From: Draconibacterium mangrovi
GTDB lineage: Bacteria > Bacteroidota > Bacteroidia > Bacteroidales > Prolixibacteraceae
Assembly: GCF_010586825.1 (NCBI RefSeq)
Contig: NZ_JAAAGB010000004.1
Coordinates: 186,001 to 250,000 of the forward strand
DNA: 64,000 nucleotides
Direction: 5' to 3'
Shown here: positions 53,694 through 62,963 of the stretch, one piece after another
Position numbering within the stretch: the first letter of the stretch is position 1
How the letters are laid out: each line of letters opens with the position of its first letter
The notes under the pieces: model-generated
Database searches by the model: none
Told to the model about the DNA's origin: nothing
What the model saw: only the letters and a program-made list of their open reading frames with translations
Position numbers and translations under genes: made by a program

Positions 53694-54701
53694 ATGCCAA
53701 GAAGAAGAGTAATTTCGATTAACGCCAAATCATCGGTGCCGAAATATCGCCAGATAATAGATTCGGTGCTAAATTCAATTGAAAAACGACATTTAAAGAA
53801 GGGAGATAAAGTTCCGTCGATAAATCAGATATGTTCAGAATTTAATCTTAGTCGCGATACGGTGATGTTTGCCTTTAACGAGCTAAAAGCGAAAGGCATA
53901 TTAAAAAGTCAACCCGGAAAAGGGTATTATATAGCCAGTACCGAGATAAAAGTTGAAGAGCGTGTTTTTGTATTGTTCGATGAGCTGAATGCATTTAAAG
54001 AAGACCTGTATAATTCGTTGATCAATTCACTAAGAGGCAAGGCTACGGTTGAGGTGTATTTTCACCATTTTAACTACAAGGTATTTAAAAACCTGATCAC
54101 GGAAAGTATCGGGAATTATACATCGTATTTAATTATGCCGGCTACTTTCGATAATACGGGGCATTTATTATCGAAACTGCCGCAAGACCGAGTTTATATT
54201 ATCGACCGCTTAAAGCCCGAATTATCAAAATACCCGGTGGTTTACCAGGATTTTGAACAGGATTTTTACGACGCTCTGGTAGAAGGGAAGGAGATGATTG
54301 AGAAATATCGAAAACTGGTGTTTGTAAACCCGGGAGGGAAAGAACCTGCTGAACGATCGGAAGGATTTCGCAGGTTTTGCGAGGAAAATAATATTAGGTA
54401 CGAGATCGTAAAATCGCTTATCGGCGTAAAACCTTCGTTATGGGAAGCTTACTTTCTGATATCAGACCGCGACCTGGTGGAAATGGTGAAGATTGCCAAA
54501 TACTGCAAGTTTAAACTGGGAAAAAAATTTGGTGTAGTTTCCTTTAACGATACCATGTTAAAAGAAGTGGTTTCAGGGGGGATTACAACCATTTCGACGG
54601 ACTTTACTGAAATGGGAAAAATGCTTGCCAATATGGTTGTAATGCGCGACAAATCGCAGGTTCGAAACAAAGCTCGAATGATTGTCAGAAATAGTTTATA
54701 A
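53694..54701 (+). CDS. GntR-family regulator with LacI-like sugar-binding domain
   Basis: 335 residues. N-terminal GntR winged helix (about 10-80: YRQIIDSVLNSIEKRHLKKG, VPSINQICSEFNLSRDTV, KSQPGKGYYI) and a C-terminal periplasmic-binding-protein-like fold (about 90-325: RVYIIDRL, KFGVVSFNDTMLKEVVSGG). This domain pair is used in Bacteroidota for control of sugar genes. The position between galM and galK and the shared operator suggest a galactose or galactose-phosphate sensor; activator or repressor cannot be told. Confidence 0.85.
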   Translation: MPRRRVISINAKSSVPKYRQIIDSVLNSIEKRHLKKGDKVPSINQICSEFNLSRDTVMFAFNELKAKGILKSQPGKGYYIASTEIKVEERVFVLFDELNAFKEDLYNSLINSLRGKATVEVYFHHFNYKVFKNLITESIGNYTSYLIMPATFDNTGHLLSKLPQDRVYIIDRLKPELSKYPVVYQDFEQDFYDALVEGKEMIEKYRKLVFVNPGGKEPAERSEGFRRFCEENNIRYEIVKSLIGVKPSLWEAYFLISDRDLVEMVKIAKYCKFKLGKKFGVVSFNDTMLKEVVSGGITTISTDFTEMGKMLANMVVMRDKSQVRNKARMIVRNSL

Positions 54702-54736
54702 ATGTTAAATCTGTTGTGCAACATCTTTTTGAGGTG

Positions 54737-54786
54737 TTTGTAGGCGGCTTTAAAAACTATATTTGTACCCACCAGTACCTACCAGT
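54737..54786 (+). promoter_or_regulatory. galK promoter with gal operator, copy 2
   Basis: TTTG (54737-54740), a 17-nt spacer and TATATTTG (54758-54765) form a promoter; ACCAGTACCTACCAGT (54771-54786) lies directly after it, over the transcription start. This placing fits repression. Confidence 0.8.
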
Positions 54787-54826
54787 TGAAAAATAGAAAT
54801 TAAAGTATATAAATCAATAACAGATT

Positions 54827-56116
54827 ATGACTAAGATTAGCACATTAAATGAGAAAATTAACGGAGGAGATAATCCGTTATTCAAGGAGTTATACGGCAG
54901 TGATGTTGCCGAATTAAAAGTTCAGGCAGATCGTTATGCCGAGCTGATGGGGGAGTTTGAAAAAACTTTTGGAACTGATGATGTTTCATTATATAGTTCT
55001 CCGGGGCGTACAGAAATTGGCGGAAACCACACCGACCATAACTACGGACGTGTTTTAGCAGGTGCCGTAAACCTCGATAATATTGCAGTAGCAGCGCAAA
55101 ACGGAACAAATACCGTACGTATTAAGTCGGCCGGTTATCCTCAATTTGAAGTAGAGTTGAGCGATTTTCAACCCAACGAAGATGAGTTCTATACATCAAC
55201 TTCGCTGGTGAAAGGTATTGCTGCCAAAATGAAAGAGAACGGTTACGAGATTGGTGGTTTCGATGCCTGTATTGAAGGGCGTGTACCAAAAGGATCGGGT
55301 TTGAGTTCATCTGCATCATTTGAAGTGTTGATCGGGGCTATTTTTAACCAACTTTTCAACGACGGGAAAATGGATGCTGTTGAAAATGCAATCATCGGTC
55401 AGTGGAGCGAAAACAACTATTTCGGAAAACCATGTGGTTTAATGGATCAAACAGCATGTTCGGTTGGGGGATTGATTACTATAGATTTTAAAGATCCGGC
55501 CAATCCAATTGTTAAAGAAGTTGATTTTGATTTTGTGTCAACCGGCTTTTCATTGGTAATTACCGATGTTGGTGGTGGCCACGACGATCCTGCTTCTCAG
55601 GCTGAATATGCATCACTTCCAACTGAAATGAAATCGGTTGCTGCTGAGTTAGGTGCAAATGTTCTTCGCGAAGTTACTTTGGAGCAGATCGTAGAAAAAA
55701 TTCCTGAAATCAGGGAAAAAACAGGTGATCGTGCAATTCTTCGTGCTTACCACTTCCAGGGCGACAATGCACGTGTTGTAAAACAGGTTGAGGCTTTGGA
55801 GAACAATGATTTTAAAGCTTTCCTTGAAATGGTTGTTGAGTCGGGTTACAGCTCGTACATGTACAACCAGAATATTTTTGATGTCGTTCATAAAGACGAA
55901 CAAGTGGTTTCGCTCGGACTTGCATTAAGTGAAATGGTGCTGAAAGGCAGCGGAGCATGGCGTGTTCACGGTGGTGGATTTGGTGGAACTATTCAGGCAT
56001 TTGTACCACAAGAAAAACTGGATGAATACGTAGAAGTTTTAGAACATGTTTACGGAAAAGGCACTTGTCATAAATTGTTTATTCGCTCTAAAGGTTCGAT
56101 TAAGCTTGACTTGTAG
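54827..56116 (+). CDS. galK: Galactokinase
   Basis: 429 residues, GHMP kinase. Motif 1 SPGRTEIGGNHTDHNYGRV (about 65-83), motif 2 GSGLSSSASFEVL (about 159-171) and motif 3 HGGGFGGTIQAFV (about 383-395). About 45 residues longer than E. coli GalK because of an N-terminal extension. Reaction: galactose + ATP to galactose 1-phosphate. First gene of the galK-galT-transporter run. Confidence 0.93.
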   Translation: MTKISTLNEKINGGDNPLFKELYGSDVAELKVQADRYAELMGEFEKTFGTDDVSLYSSPGRTEIGGNHTDHNYGRVLAGAVNLDNIAVAAQNGTNTVRIKSAGYPQFEVELSDFQPNEDEFYTSTSLVKGIAAKMKENGYEIGGFDACIEGRVPKGSGLSSSASFEVLIGAIFNQLFNDGKMDAVENAIIGQWSENNYFGKPCGLMDQTACSVGGLITIDFKDPANPIVKEVDFDFVSTGFSLVITDVGGGHDDPASQAEYASLPTEMKSVAAELGANVLREVTLEQIVEKIPEIREKTGDRAILRAYHFQGDNARVVKQVEALENNDFKAFLEMVVESGYSSYMYNQNIFDVVHKDEQVVSLGLALSEMVLKGSGAWRVHGGGFGGTIQAFVPQEKLDEYVEVLEHVYGKGTCHKLFIRSKGSIKLDL

Positions 56117-56218
56117 GCTATCCTGCTAAGTAGATTATGACAAAAAGATAGTGCGAAAAAAAACAGCTTAATTGTGCACTATTTCAATTGATATTTTAAC
56201 TTTGAGGCCGAATATTTG

Positions 56219-56256
56219 ACTTATCCCGATTCTTGAGTCGGGATAAGTTAGTTTTT
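56219..56256 (+). terminator. Hairpin between galK and galT
   Basis: Perfect 10-bp stem CTTATCCCGA / TCGGGATAAG with an 8-nt loop, followed by TTAGTTTTT. It may be a partial terminator that lowers galT-transporter expression, or a processing or stability element, since galT follows on the same strand. Confidence 0.6.
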
Positions 56257-56288
56257 CGACCTAAATTATAACTGACATAATAAATCAG

Positions 56289-57332
56289 ATGAGTTTTAAC
56301 ATAGAAGACCATCCGCATAAAAGATATAACCCATTAAATGGCGATTGGATTCTTGTGTCGCCACACAGGGCCAAAAGGCCCTGGCAGGGACAGGTTGAAA
56401 AACCGGTTGTTGAAGAACGACCAAAGTACGATCCGAATTGTTACCTCTGCGCAGGTAACGAAAGAGCCGGAGGAAAAGTTAATCCCGATTATAAAGGAAC
56501 CTTTGTTTTTACCAACGATTTTAGTGCTTTACTTACCAATACTCCAGAGGGAGGTATTGATGATGGCGAACTGTTTCAGGCGCAAAGCGAAAGTGGCATT
56601 TGTAAAGTAATTTGCTTTAGCGAAGATCACAGCCTTACTATTCCAGAAATGGAAGTTGTTGATATTCGCAATGTGGTTGATTTATGGTGTGAGCAATATG
56701 CTGAACTGGGTGAAAATCCAAATATCAACTATGTGCAGATATTTGAGAATAAAGGCGCCATTATGGGATGTTCAAATCCGCATCCGCACGGGCAGATCTG
56801 GTCATCGAAAGGCATTCCTACCGAACCGGCAAAAGAAAGTAAAACACAAAAAGCATATTTCGATAAACATGGAAAAACCATGTTGGTCGATTATGTAAAT
56901 GCAGAACTGGAAAAGAAAGAGCGTGTGCTCGATCAGAATGATTCGTTTGTGGCATTAATTCCGTTTTGGGCAGTTTGGCCGTTCGAGGCCATGATTATCA
57001 GTAAACGTCCGGTTAAGAATATTTTGGAACTGACGGAAGCTGAGCGCACCGATTTGGCAGATATTTACAAAAAGCTAACCGTAATGTACGATAACCTTTT
57101 TGAAACATCGTTTGCTTATTCGGCTGGTTTGCACCAGGCACCAACCGATGGCGAAGACCATCCGGAATGGCATTTACACATGCATTTTTACCCACCTTTA
57201 TTGCGCTCGGCGAGCGTTAAAAAGTTTATGGTTGGTTACGAAATGCTTGGAACTCCGCAACGCGATATCACTGCGGAAGGAGCAGCCAAAAGATTGCGTG
57301 ATTTGCCTAAAACTCACTTTAAAAAGAATTAA
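56289..57332 (+). CDS. galT: Galactose-1-phosphate uridylyltransferase
   Basis: 347 residues. Zinc site [12 protein letters not shown] (about 51-62) and active-site [14 protein letters not shown] (about 160-173) with the HPH nucleophile; [13 protein letters not shown] gives further ligands. It exchanges UDP-glucose and galactose 1-phosphate (Leloir pathway). 172 bp after galK, with a hairpin in the gap. Confidence 0.95.
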   Translation: MSFNIEDHPHKRYNPLNGDWILVSPHRAKRPWQGQVEKPVVEERPKYDPNCYLCAGNERAGGKVNPDYKGTFVFTNDFSALLTNTPEGGIDDGELFQAQSESGICKVICFSEDHSLTIPEMEVVDIRNVVDLWCEQYAELGENPNINYVQIFENKGAIMGCSNPHPHGQIWSSKGIPTEPAKESKTQKAYFDKHGKTMLVDYVNAELEKKERVLDQNDSFVALIPFWAVWPFEAMIISKRPVKNILELTEAERTDLADIYKKLTVMYDNLFETSFAYSAGLHQAPTDGEDHPEWHLHMHFYPPLLRSASVKKFMVGYEMLGTPQRDITAEGAAKRLRDLPKTHFKKN

Positions 57333-57362
57333 TTATTAATTACTTAAATCAATAAAATTATT

Positions 57363-58664
57363 ATGGAAGCTAAAAAACAAAATTACACAGTGCCTATTAT
57401 CATGATGATCCTGCTGTTTGGTATGATTGCATTCGTTACCAACCTTGCAGCTCCAATGGGTGTTGTGCTTAAGTCTCAATTCGGTGCAAGTAACTTTCAG
57501 GGAATGTTGGGTAATGCCGCAAACTTTATTGCTTATGCAGTAATGGGAATTCCCGGTGGTCTTTTGCTTCAGCGAATTGGATATAAAAAGACTGCTTTAA
57601 TTGCAATTGCAGTTGGATTTGTTGGTGTTGGAATTCAATATTTATCGGGTCATGCAAGTGAATCAATGGCATTTACTGTGTACCTGATCGGTGCATTCGT
57701 AGCAGGTTTCTCAATGACTTTGTTAAACACTGTTGTAAACCCAATGCTTAATACCCTTGGTGGTGAAGGTAATAAAGGAAACCAGTTAATTCAGGTTGGA
57801 GGTTCATTCAACTCAGTAATGGCGACTTTTACTCCTGCCTTTGTAGGTATTTTAATTGGATCTCAGGTAGCTAGTGCCCGTATAACCGACATTTTCCCGG
57901 TGATGTACATCGCACTTGGTATTTTTGCTTTGGCTTTCTTTGTTCTAATGGCAGTTAACATTCCTGAGCCTCACGTTAGTGCTGCATCAGAATCAATAAA
58001 AAGTCTGATGGCAGGCGCTATGCAATTCCGTCACTTCATTTTCGGTGCTATCGGAATTTTTGTTTACGTAGGTGTTGAAGTAGGAGTACCGGGAACACTT
58101 ATTTTCTGGTTGACTGATCCGGGTGCCGCTTTTGGTATGGATGCAGGTACCGCAGGTTCTGTGGCTGGTACTTATTGGTTACTAATGCTTGTCGGCCGAT
58201 TGATCGGTGCATCTATTGGTAGCAAAGTGTCGAGTAAAACGATGTTAACGTTTGCTTCATTCGTGGGTATGATTTTAGTTCTTTTAGCTATTCTTCTGCC
58301 TACATCTACTGTGGTAAGTATGCCGGTATTCCAGGTGCAAGGTAGTTCATTGTCATTTGTGTTCGCACAAGTACCAATTAACGCTATGTTACTTGTTCTT
58401 GTAGGTTTGTGTACATCAATTATGTGGGGTGGTATATTTAACCTTGCTGTTGAAGGTTTGGGTAAATATGTTGCAGCAGCAGCAGGTATCTTTATGACAC
58501 TTGTAGTAGGTGGTGGATTGCTTCCTTTGGTACAGAATGCTGTTGCCGACGGAATCGGATTCCAGCCTTCGTTCTGGGTACCATTCTTAGGATTGGCTTA
58601 CTTGTTCTTCTACGCAGTAGTTGGCAGTAAAGTAACTAAACGCGCCGAAAGCGTTAAACTTTAA
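57363..58664 (+). CDS. FHS-type MFS sugar transporter (galactose/glucose)
   Basis: 433 residues, about 12 transmembrane segments. LAAPMGVVLKSQFGASNFQG, AYAVMGIPGGLLLQRIGYKK and NPMLNTLGGEG (end of TM4) are like the fucose/glucose-galactose permease family. 30 bp after galT, so part of the operon; expected to import galactose with protons. Confidence 0.88.
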   Translation: MEAKKQNYTVPIIMMILLFGMIAFVTNLAAPMGVVLKSQFGASNFQGMLGNAANFIAYAVMGIPGGLLLQRIGYKKTALIAIAVGFVGVGIQYLSGHASESMAFTVYLIGAFVAGFSMTLLNTVVNPMLNTLGGEGNKGNQLIQVGGSFNSVMATFTPAFVGILIGSQVASARITDIFPVMYIALGIFALAFFVLMAVNIPEPHVSAASESIKSLMAGAMQFRHFIFGAIGIFVYVGVEVGVPGTLIFWLTDPGAAFGMDAGTAGSVAGTYWLLMLVGRLIGASIGSKVSSKTMLTFASFVGMILVLLAILLPTSTVVSMPVFQVQGSSLSFVFAQVPINAMLLVLVGLCTSIMWGGIFNLAVEGLGKYVAAAAGIFMTLVVGGGLLPLVQNAVADGIGFQPSFWVPFLGLAYLFFYAVVGSKVTKRAESVKL

Positions 58665-58720
58665 AGACTATTAAAACCTCACTTGTTGGGGATTTAAATA
58701 TCAATTCGGGATCATCCCGG

Positions 58721-58756
58721 AAAGCCATCCGTTAGCTGACGGATGGCTTTTTTTAT
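58721..58756 (+). terminator. Intrinsic terminator of the gal operon
   Basis: Stem AAAGCCATCCGTTAGCTGAC-type palindrome (AAGCCATCCGT / ACGGATGGCTT, loop TAGCTG) followed by seven T. Confidence 0.92.
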
Positions 58757-58832
58757 GTCTTGGTAAAAGAAGTTTCGAAAAGTAAGGTGTTGCATGCACT
58801 TTTTTTTATTTTCGCATCACTTAATCACTACT

Positions 58833-59747
58833 ATGTACGACATTATAGGAGATGTTCATGGATATGCAGCCCAGCTAAAAAAGCTACTGACAGAAATGGG
58901 CTACCAGAAAACGAATGGTAGTTATTCGCATCCTACCAGAAAAGCAATTTTTGTGGGCGATTTTATCAACCGAGGGCCTGAGATCAGAAAAACAATTCGA
59001 ATCATTAAGGCGATGGTTGATAACGGCCATGCTTATGCTGTGCTTGGTAATCACGAACTCAATGCTATTATTTATCACCTGAAAGACAAACAGGGAAGAT
59101 CAATTATATCAAAACCGAGTAAATACTTCTTATCGCTTTTTAAAACCATCAACGAGTATTCGTCGGGATCAAAAGAACTGAATGAACAGTTGCGATGGAT
59201 GCGTACTTTGCCACTTTATCTCGATTTGGGCGAAATCAGGGTGGTGCACGCCTGTTGGTGTGAGGATGCTATTAAAGTTGCCGATTCACTGTATGAAGAT
59301 GGCAGAATAAGAAAGAGTGTGTTTCGTAAGGTATATAAGAAATCAAGTTCAGATGAAGCACAAAGTGTGTGGCGGCTTACAAAAGGTGTTTACCTGAAAT
59401 TACCGCCCGATCTAAGGGTGATGAATAATAAAGGTGTTTCGCCCCGTTCGTTCCGAATTCGCTGGTGGGATAATCTGGAAGGAAAAACATTTAAAGACGC
59501 TTCGTTTGAAAGTAAGTTCACGATGCCATCGTATACTATTCCTCCTGAAATTGTTCCGGAGACCTTTCCTTACCCCGATGATGCGCCAATTGTTTTCTTC
59601 GGACACTATTGCCGGGGGGCCGGACCGCACATAATAAAACACAATGTTTGTTGCGTTGATTCGTGTGTTGCGGGTACAAAAACACTTTTGGCCTATCGGT
59701 GGAGTGGTGAAAAGGAGCTATATATGAATCATTTAGTGAAATTATAG
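58833..59747 (+). CDS. Calcineurin-like metallophosphoesterase (PrpE-like)
   Basis: I take the ATG at 58833, because GDVHG then lies at residues 5-9, as usual for this family; the longer form from 58794 adds a stretch with no match. Metal motifs: IGDVHG, GDFINRGP, GNHELN and VVHACW, with GHYC at about 260. Length about 304. Relatives include bis(5'-nucleosyl)-tetraphosphatases and Ser/Thr phosphatases; the substrate is not certain. Cytoplasmic. Confidence 0.8.
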   Translation: MYDIIGDVHGYAAQLKKLLTEMGYQKTNGSYSHPTRKAIFVGDFINRGPEIRKTIRIIKAMVDNGHAYAVLGNHELNAIIYHLKDKQGRSIISKPSKYFLSLFKTINEYSSGSKELNEQLRWMRTLPLYLDLGEIRVVHACWCEDAIKVADSLYEDGRIRKSVFRKVYKKSSSDEAQSVWRLTKGVYLKLPPDLRVMNNKGVSPRSFRIRWWDNLEGKTFKDASFESKFTMPSYTIPPEIVPETFPYPDDAPIVFFGHYCRGAGPHIIKHNVCCVDSCVAGTKTLLAYRWSGEKELYMNHLVKL

Positions 59748-59816
59748 AATTCTATTACTCTGTATCTGGCTGATATTCAGTGAAGTAAAGAAAAAATCAA
59801 AAAATTATTTTTTTGT

Positions 59817-59847
59817 ATTGCAGGTAAAAAAAGAAAGTATATATTTG
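59817..59847 (+). promoter_or_regulatory. Promoter of the tRNA-Asp pair
   Basis: ATTG (59817-59820), a 19-nt spacer and TATATTTG (59840-59847) fit the Bacteroidota promoter pattern, 58 nt before the first tRNA. Confidence 0.55.
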
Positions 59848-59904
59848 CATCACCTTTGCAAAGGGTACCAAGCCCGAAAAAAGGTAAAAGTTCTAAAAAA
59901 AAAC

Positions 59905-59978
59905 GGTGGCGTAGTTCAGTTGGTTAGAATATCGGCCTGTCACGCCGAGGGTCGCGAGTTCGAGTCTCGTCGTCACCG
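59905..59978 (+). tRNA. tRNA-Asp (GTC)
   Basis: 74 nt without CCA. Acceptor stem GGTGGCG / CGTCACC with discriminator G, D-arm AGTTGGTTAG, anticodon GTC in GGCCTGTCACGCC, T-arm GCGAGTTCGAGTCTCGT. CCA is not encoded. Confidence 0.95.
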
Positions 59979-60019
59979 CTTGTTTTTTTTTGACAAAAAA
60001 GTTTAGAACATCAATTTTT

Positions 60020-60093
60020 GGTGGCGTAGTTCAGTTGGTTAGAATATCGGCCTGTCACGCCGAGGGTCGCGAGTTCGAGTCTCGTCGTCACCG
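60020..60093 (+). tRNA. tRNA-Asp (GTC), second copy
   Basis: Identical in sequence to the copy at 59905-59978; 41 nt separate them, so they are probably one transcript. A terminator follows 2 nt later. Confidence 0.95.
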
Positions 60094-60095
60094 CA

Positions 60096-60122
60096 AAAGC
60101 AGCTCATAAGGCTGCTTTTTTT
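60096..60122 (+). terminator. Intrinsic terminator of the tRNA pair
   Basis: Stem AAGCAGC / GCTGCTT with loop TCATAAG, followed by T-run. Confidence 0.88.
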
Positions 60123-60160
60123 GTTATGAAATATACGTCTACATCATCTATTCTCAGGGA

Positions 60161-60418
60161 ATGGATTCAGAGCTCTGGCAGATGGACAATGAGTTGGAGA
60201 TTAAAGTTTCGAATATGATGGCCAATCGTATAATTTGTATGGATAATACAGGTGAGAATTATAAAAAATTCTACAATATAATCTTTGCAGCAAACAAGCG
60301 TGAAAACATTATCGAAGACGGACTTTTTACAGCCGCAAATTGGGATCCGATGATTTCTGGCTTTATGGGGCCCGTTAGTTTAACTCCGGTAATAAAAAAT
60401 GACGTGCAAATCAGATGA
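60161..60418 (+). pseudogene. 3' remnant of a large glycoside hydrolase (GH106/GH2-type end domain)
   Basis: 85 codons. NELEIKVSNMMANRI, ENYKKFYNIIFAANKRE, DGLFTAANWDP and SGFMGPVSLTPV resemble the last beta-sandwich domain of large rhamnosidase- or galactosidase-type enzymes, where the end reads SGLLGPVTL. Nothing of the catalytic part is present upstream, where the tRNA-Asp genes stand. I read it as a truncated gene end left by a deletion or by insertion at the tRNA. A short real gene is possible but unlikely. Confidence 0.5.
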
Positions 60419-60602
60419 CAAATAACTTATTTGCCATTCAAAAATTAAGTTGCGAAGGCAATTCTCAAGATTTGAGATTAACAGAAATAGTTCATAAGTG
60501 GTTCTTTTTTCAATCTCAAAAACTCAATTAATTTCAAACGACATAAAAACTTCGTATGGCTTTTGGGAGTTAGAGGTCATATTCTGGAAAATGTTAATAC
60601 GC

Positions 60603-62657
60603 TTAACACGTTTTTTTCCCATCAATATCTTTAAAATCCACATGGTATTTTTCGTCGTTATTAAGTGTAATTGTTGCTCCAAGTGGCGACATAGTTGCTG
60701 TTATTTCATTTATCTCAATATTTTTAACCGGCATTAATTCTTCTGCTGTCCACTCGCTGTTATCTGTTTTATGCAACAGGGCAGTAATCATCAATTCCAT
60801 GGGTGGATTTTTTTGCAGCCGTTTTTTGTAGGCAAAAATAACGGTACTTTGATCGGCTTCAGCATTCTTGTTTTTATGGGTCATCCAGTCCAGCTTATCC
60901 CATCCCCTGTAGTTAATCATTGCAACCTGCCGGCCATCTATTTTTGCTGTAATTATTTGGTTGCCATTCAATTCAAATGATTTTATCTCCGCTTTTTTAC
61001 CGGCAAGGTGAGGAAGTCCAAAATGGCCCAAAGTTAGTTCGTATTCGAAGGCCAAACGTGATCTGTCAACCCGTATAACGCCACCAGATATGGTAATATC
61101 GGCCAGGTCAATAATGTACCCAACGCCATTGTTAGGAGGACGACGCATAATGGCTTGACGGTATAGAATGTTGTTTTCAACACCATTAAAGAGCATATTC
61201 TGCGAAGTGGTGTATCGTTGGTTTTCTTCTGAATCGTTATCAACCGTTAGTCCGGTTAAATAGAAGTTTACATCATCGCCTCTAAGATCTCTCGGGTCCT
61301 GACTACGGAAACTGTATTCCATAGATGTTCCCCCGTGTGGGTTTTGATCTTCCCAGGGGAAGTGCGTATTGTAAGTAAGTTTTGAATAATTGGGATCATC
61401 GTAATAAACTTTTCCCGGAATAATTTCCGAAGTTCCTGTTTTTCCATGATTTACCAGTACCAGACCGGGGTGCTTAAGAACTACTTTGTTGGATTTGTCG
61501 CCCAATGTTTCCCACATTCCTTCGTTTTCGGTTGCCGTCCAAAACGGCGAATCTTCAGGTAGTGCCAGACAAATAAAAGGTAAGAACATAAGAAACGGAC
61601 TGCCAGAGCAGCTATAATTTTGAACCATATACTCCTTCTGACCATAAAAGCCCAAACTTGGTACATCGTTGCAAAAGAATTCTTCGCGGCTAACAAACTG
61701 TAACAGCGATCCGGAACATAGTCGTCTGGCCCATCCGGCATCAAGTTCGGTTTGTTCTTTTAGCATAAAAGCAACAGGAAAAGCACCGGAAACCCAGGTG
61801 CGATAACAAATGCTTCTCGACCACATATTTATATAACCGTTACGCCCAAAGAAACTGGTAATACATTTCATGAGTTTTTTGGCCGATTCTTCTATAATAG
61901 TCCCAATCTCAGGGTAATAATCGTCACCAAAAGTTCTGTTCCAAATAGTTGTATACACAATGAACAGGCTAATGGAATAGTAATTATAGGTTTGTTCGAG
62001 GTACCAACCATCGCCTGAGTGATAAGAAGCTACCCAAAGCAAATGGCTTTTAAGCAGATCGTCATCGATAGGGTAGCCATGTTTTTTTAAGAAAGAGAGT
62101 GTTACAATATTAAAGATTCGCCAATTGTTTTGCGTCGTTCTGTGGTGGGCCCATTTAGTAATACATTCAAGCATATCATTTTTTTCCGATTCGCTGTATA
62201 GCGACCAAACCGAATCAGGCAAAAGCAGAAGGGTTTTAAATAAACCGCCAAATTCGCAGGTGAACTGATAATTTGAATCGGGCAAATCTTCAGGCAAGGG
62301 TAGCGAATTGGAATTGCCGGAAGTAAAAGTACGATAGAAATGCAACTTATAATAATCACGCAGTTTTATATTATTGATTTCTACCTCAGGATCCACATGA
62401 ATTAGTGGCCCTGCCAATGTGAAAGTTCTTTCCAGTGCTTCAAATTCAGCCGAACGATAACGCCAATCCGGCGCATTAGGCTGGGGGTAAGTTTTTCCGG
62501 GAATTATAGGAAAAGTTAGCGGTGTTTCTATCGAATCAACATATTTGAAAGCCCGGGTCAGCATATATTTGGCTAACTCAATGTAATGCTCTCTGGTCAT
62601 TCCTGTGTAAGGACTCCGGGTAAAATCTGGATTTTCTATTTTAAAGGCGTTAGTCAT
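60603..62657 (-). CDS. DUF2264 family protein, probable glycan-degrading (alpha/alpha)6 enzyme
   Basis: 684 residues, no signal peptide. Marks of the DUF2264 family: SPYTGMTREHYIELAKYML at the start, WRYRSAEFEALERTFTLAGP (about 65-84), NNWRIFNIVTLSFLKKHG and GDGWYLEQTYNYYS (about 200-260) in an all-helical toroid, then a beta-sandwich C-terminal part (about 400-684). From memory, members of this group have been placed in CAZy family GH154 and act on uronic-acid-containing glycans; that link is less certain than the family call. With the SusD gene and the glycosidase remnant it suggests a polysaccharide utilization locus. Confidence 0.7.
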   Translation of the reverse strand: MTNAFKIENPDFTRSPYTGMTREHYIELAKYMLTRAFKYVDSIETPLTFPIIPGKTYPQPNAPDWRYRSAEFEALERTFTLAGPLIHVDPEVEINNIKLRDYYKLHFYRTFTSGNSNSLPLPEDLPDSNYQFTCEFGGLFKTLLLLPDSVWSLYSESEKNDMLECITKWAHHRTTQNNWRIFNIVTLSFLKKHGYPIDDDLLKSHLLWVASYHSGDGWYLEQTYNYYSISLFIVYTTIWNRTFGDDYYPEIGTIIEESAKKLMKCITSFFGRNGYINMWSRSICYRTWVSGAFPVAFMLKEQTELDAGWARRLCSGSLLQFVSREEFFCNDVPSLGFYGQKEYMVQNYSCSGSPFLMFLPFICLALPEDSPFWTATENEGMWETLGDKSNKVVLKHPGLVLVNHGKTGTSEIIPGKVYYDDPNYSKLTYNTHFPWEDQNPHGGTSMEYSFRSQDPRDLRGDDVNFYLTGLTVDNDSEENQRYTTSQNMLFNGVENNILYRQAIMRRPPNNGVGYIIDLADITISGGVIRVDRSRLAFEYELTLGHFGLPHLAGKKAEIKSFELNGNQIITAKIDGRQVAMINYRGWDKLDWMTHKNKNAEADQSTVIFAYKKRLQKNPPMELMITALLHKTDNSEWTAEELMPVKNIEINEITATMSPLGATITLNNDEKYHVDFKDIDGKKTC

Positions 62658-62963
62658 CGAGAGTGATTTTAATTTTTATGAGTTTCAATTCTTTATGCTC
62701 CTGATTAGATATTCATTTCCTTGAATACAAATTAGAATTTTGCATATGCGGCAATATTAGCTGTACAGAGGATATTGTAAATGGTATTGATTAACCTATT
62801 ACAATAAGTTAATTCTTCCATTAATGCGTGTATAAATGAACGATGCGATTAGATTGGATTGGATAGCTTTTTGGGGTAAGCGCCGTCCGTCGGACGACGA
62901 ACAGCGCTTTTAGATTAAATCTAACTAAACTTTCACATTCAATGAATGCAAAATCTACTTTTT
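62658..62963. other. Intergenic region with a GC-rich hairpin
   Basis: 306 bp between the DUF2264 start and the SusD stop, both on the minus strand. A hairpin AAGCGC ... GCGCTT with inner GTCCG/CGGAC stands at 62878-62909 and may end the SusD transcript, though no long T-run follows on the minus strand. Nothing else is seen. Confidence 0.5.

Noticed and set aside
59818-60006. 62-codon ORF over the first tRNA-Asp
   Set aside because: It runs through the tRNA gene.
60161-60418. Independent small gene
   Set aside because: Its sequence looks like the last domain of a much larger glycosidase, with no catalytic part, so a remnant is the better reading.
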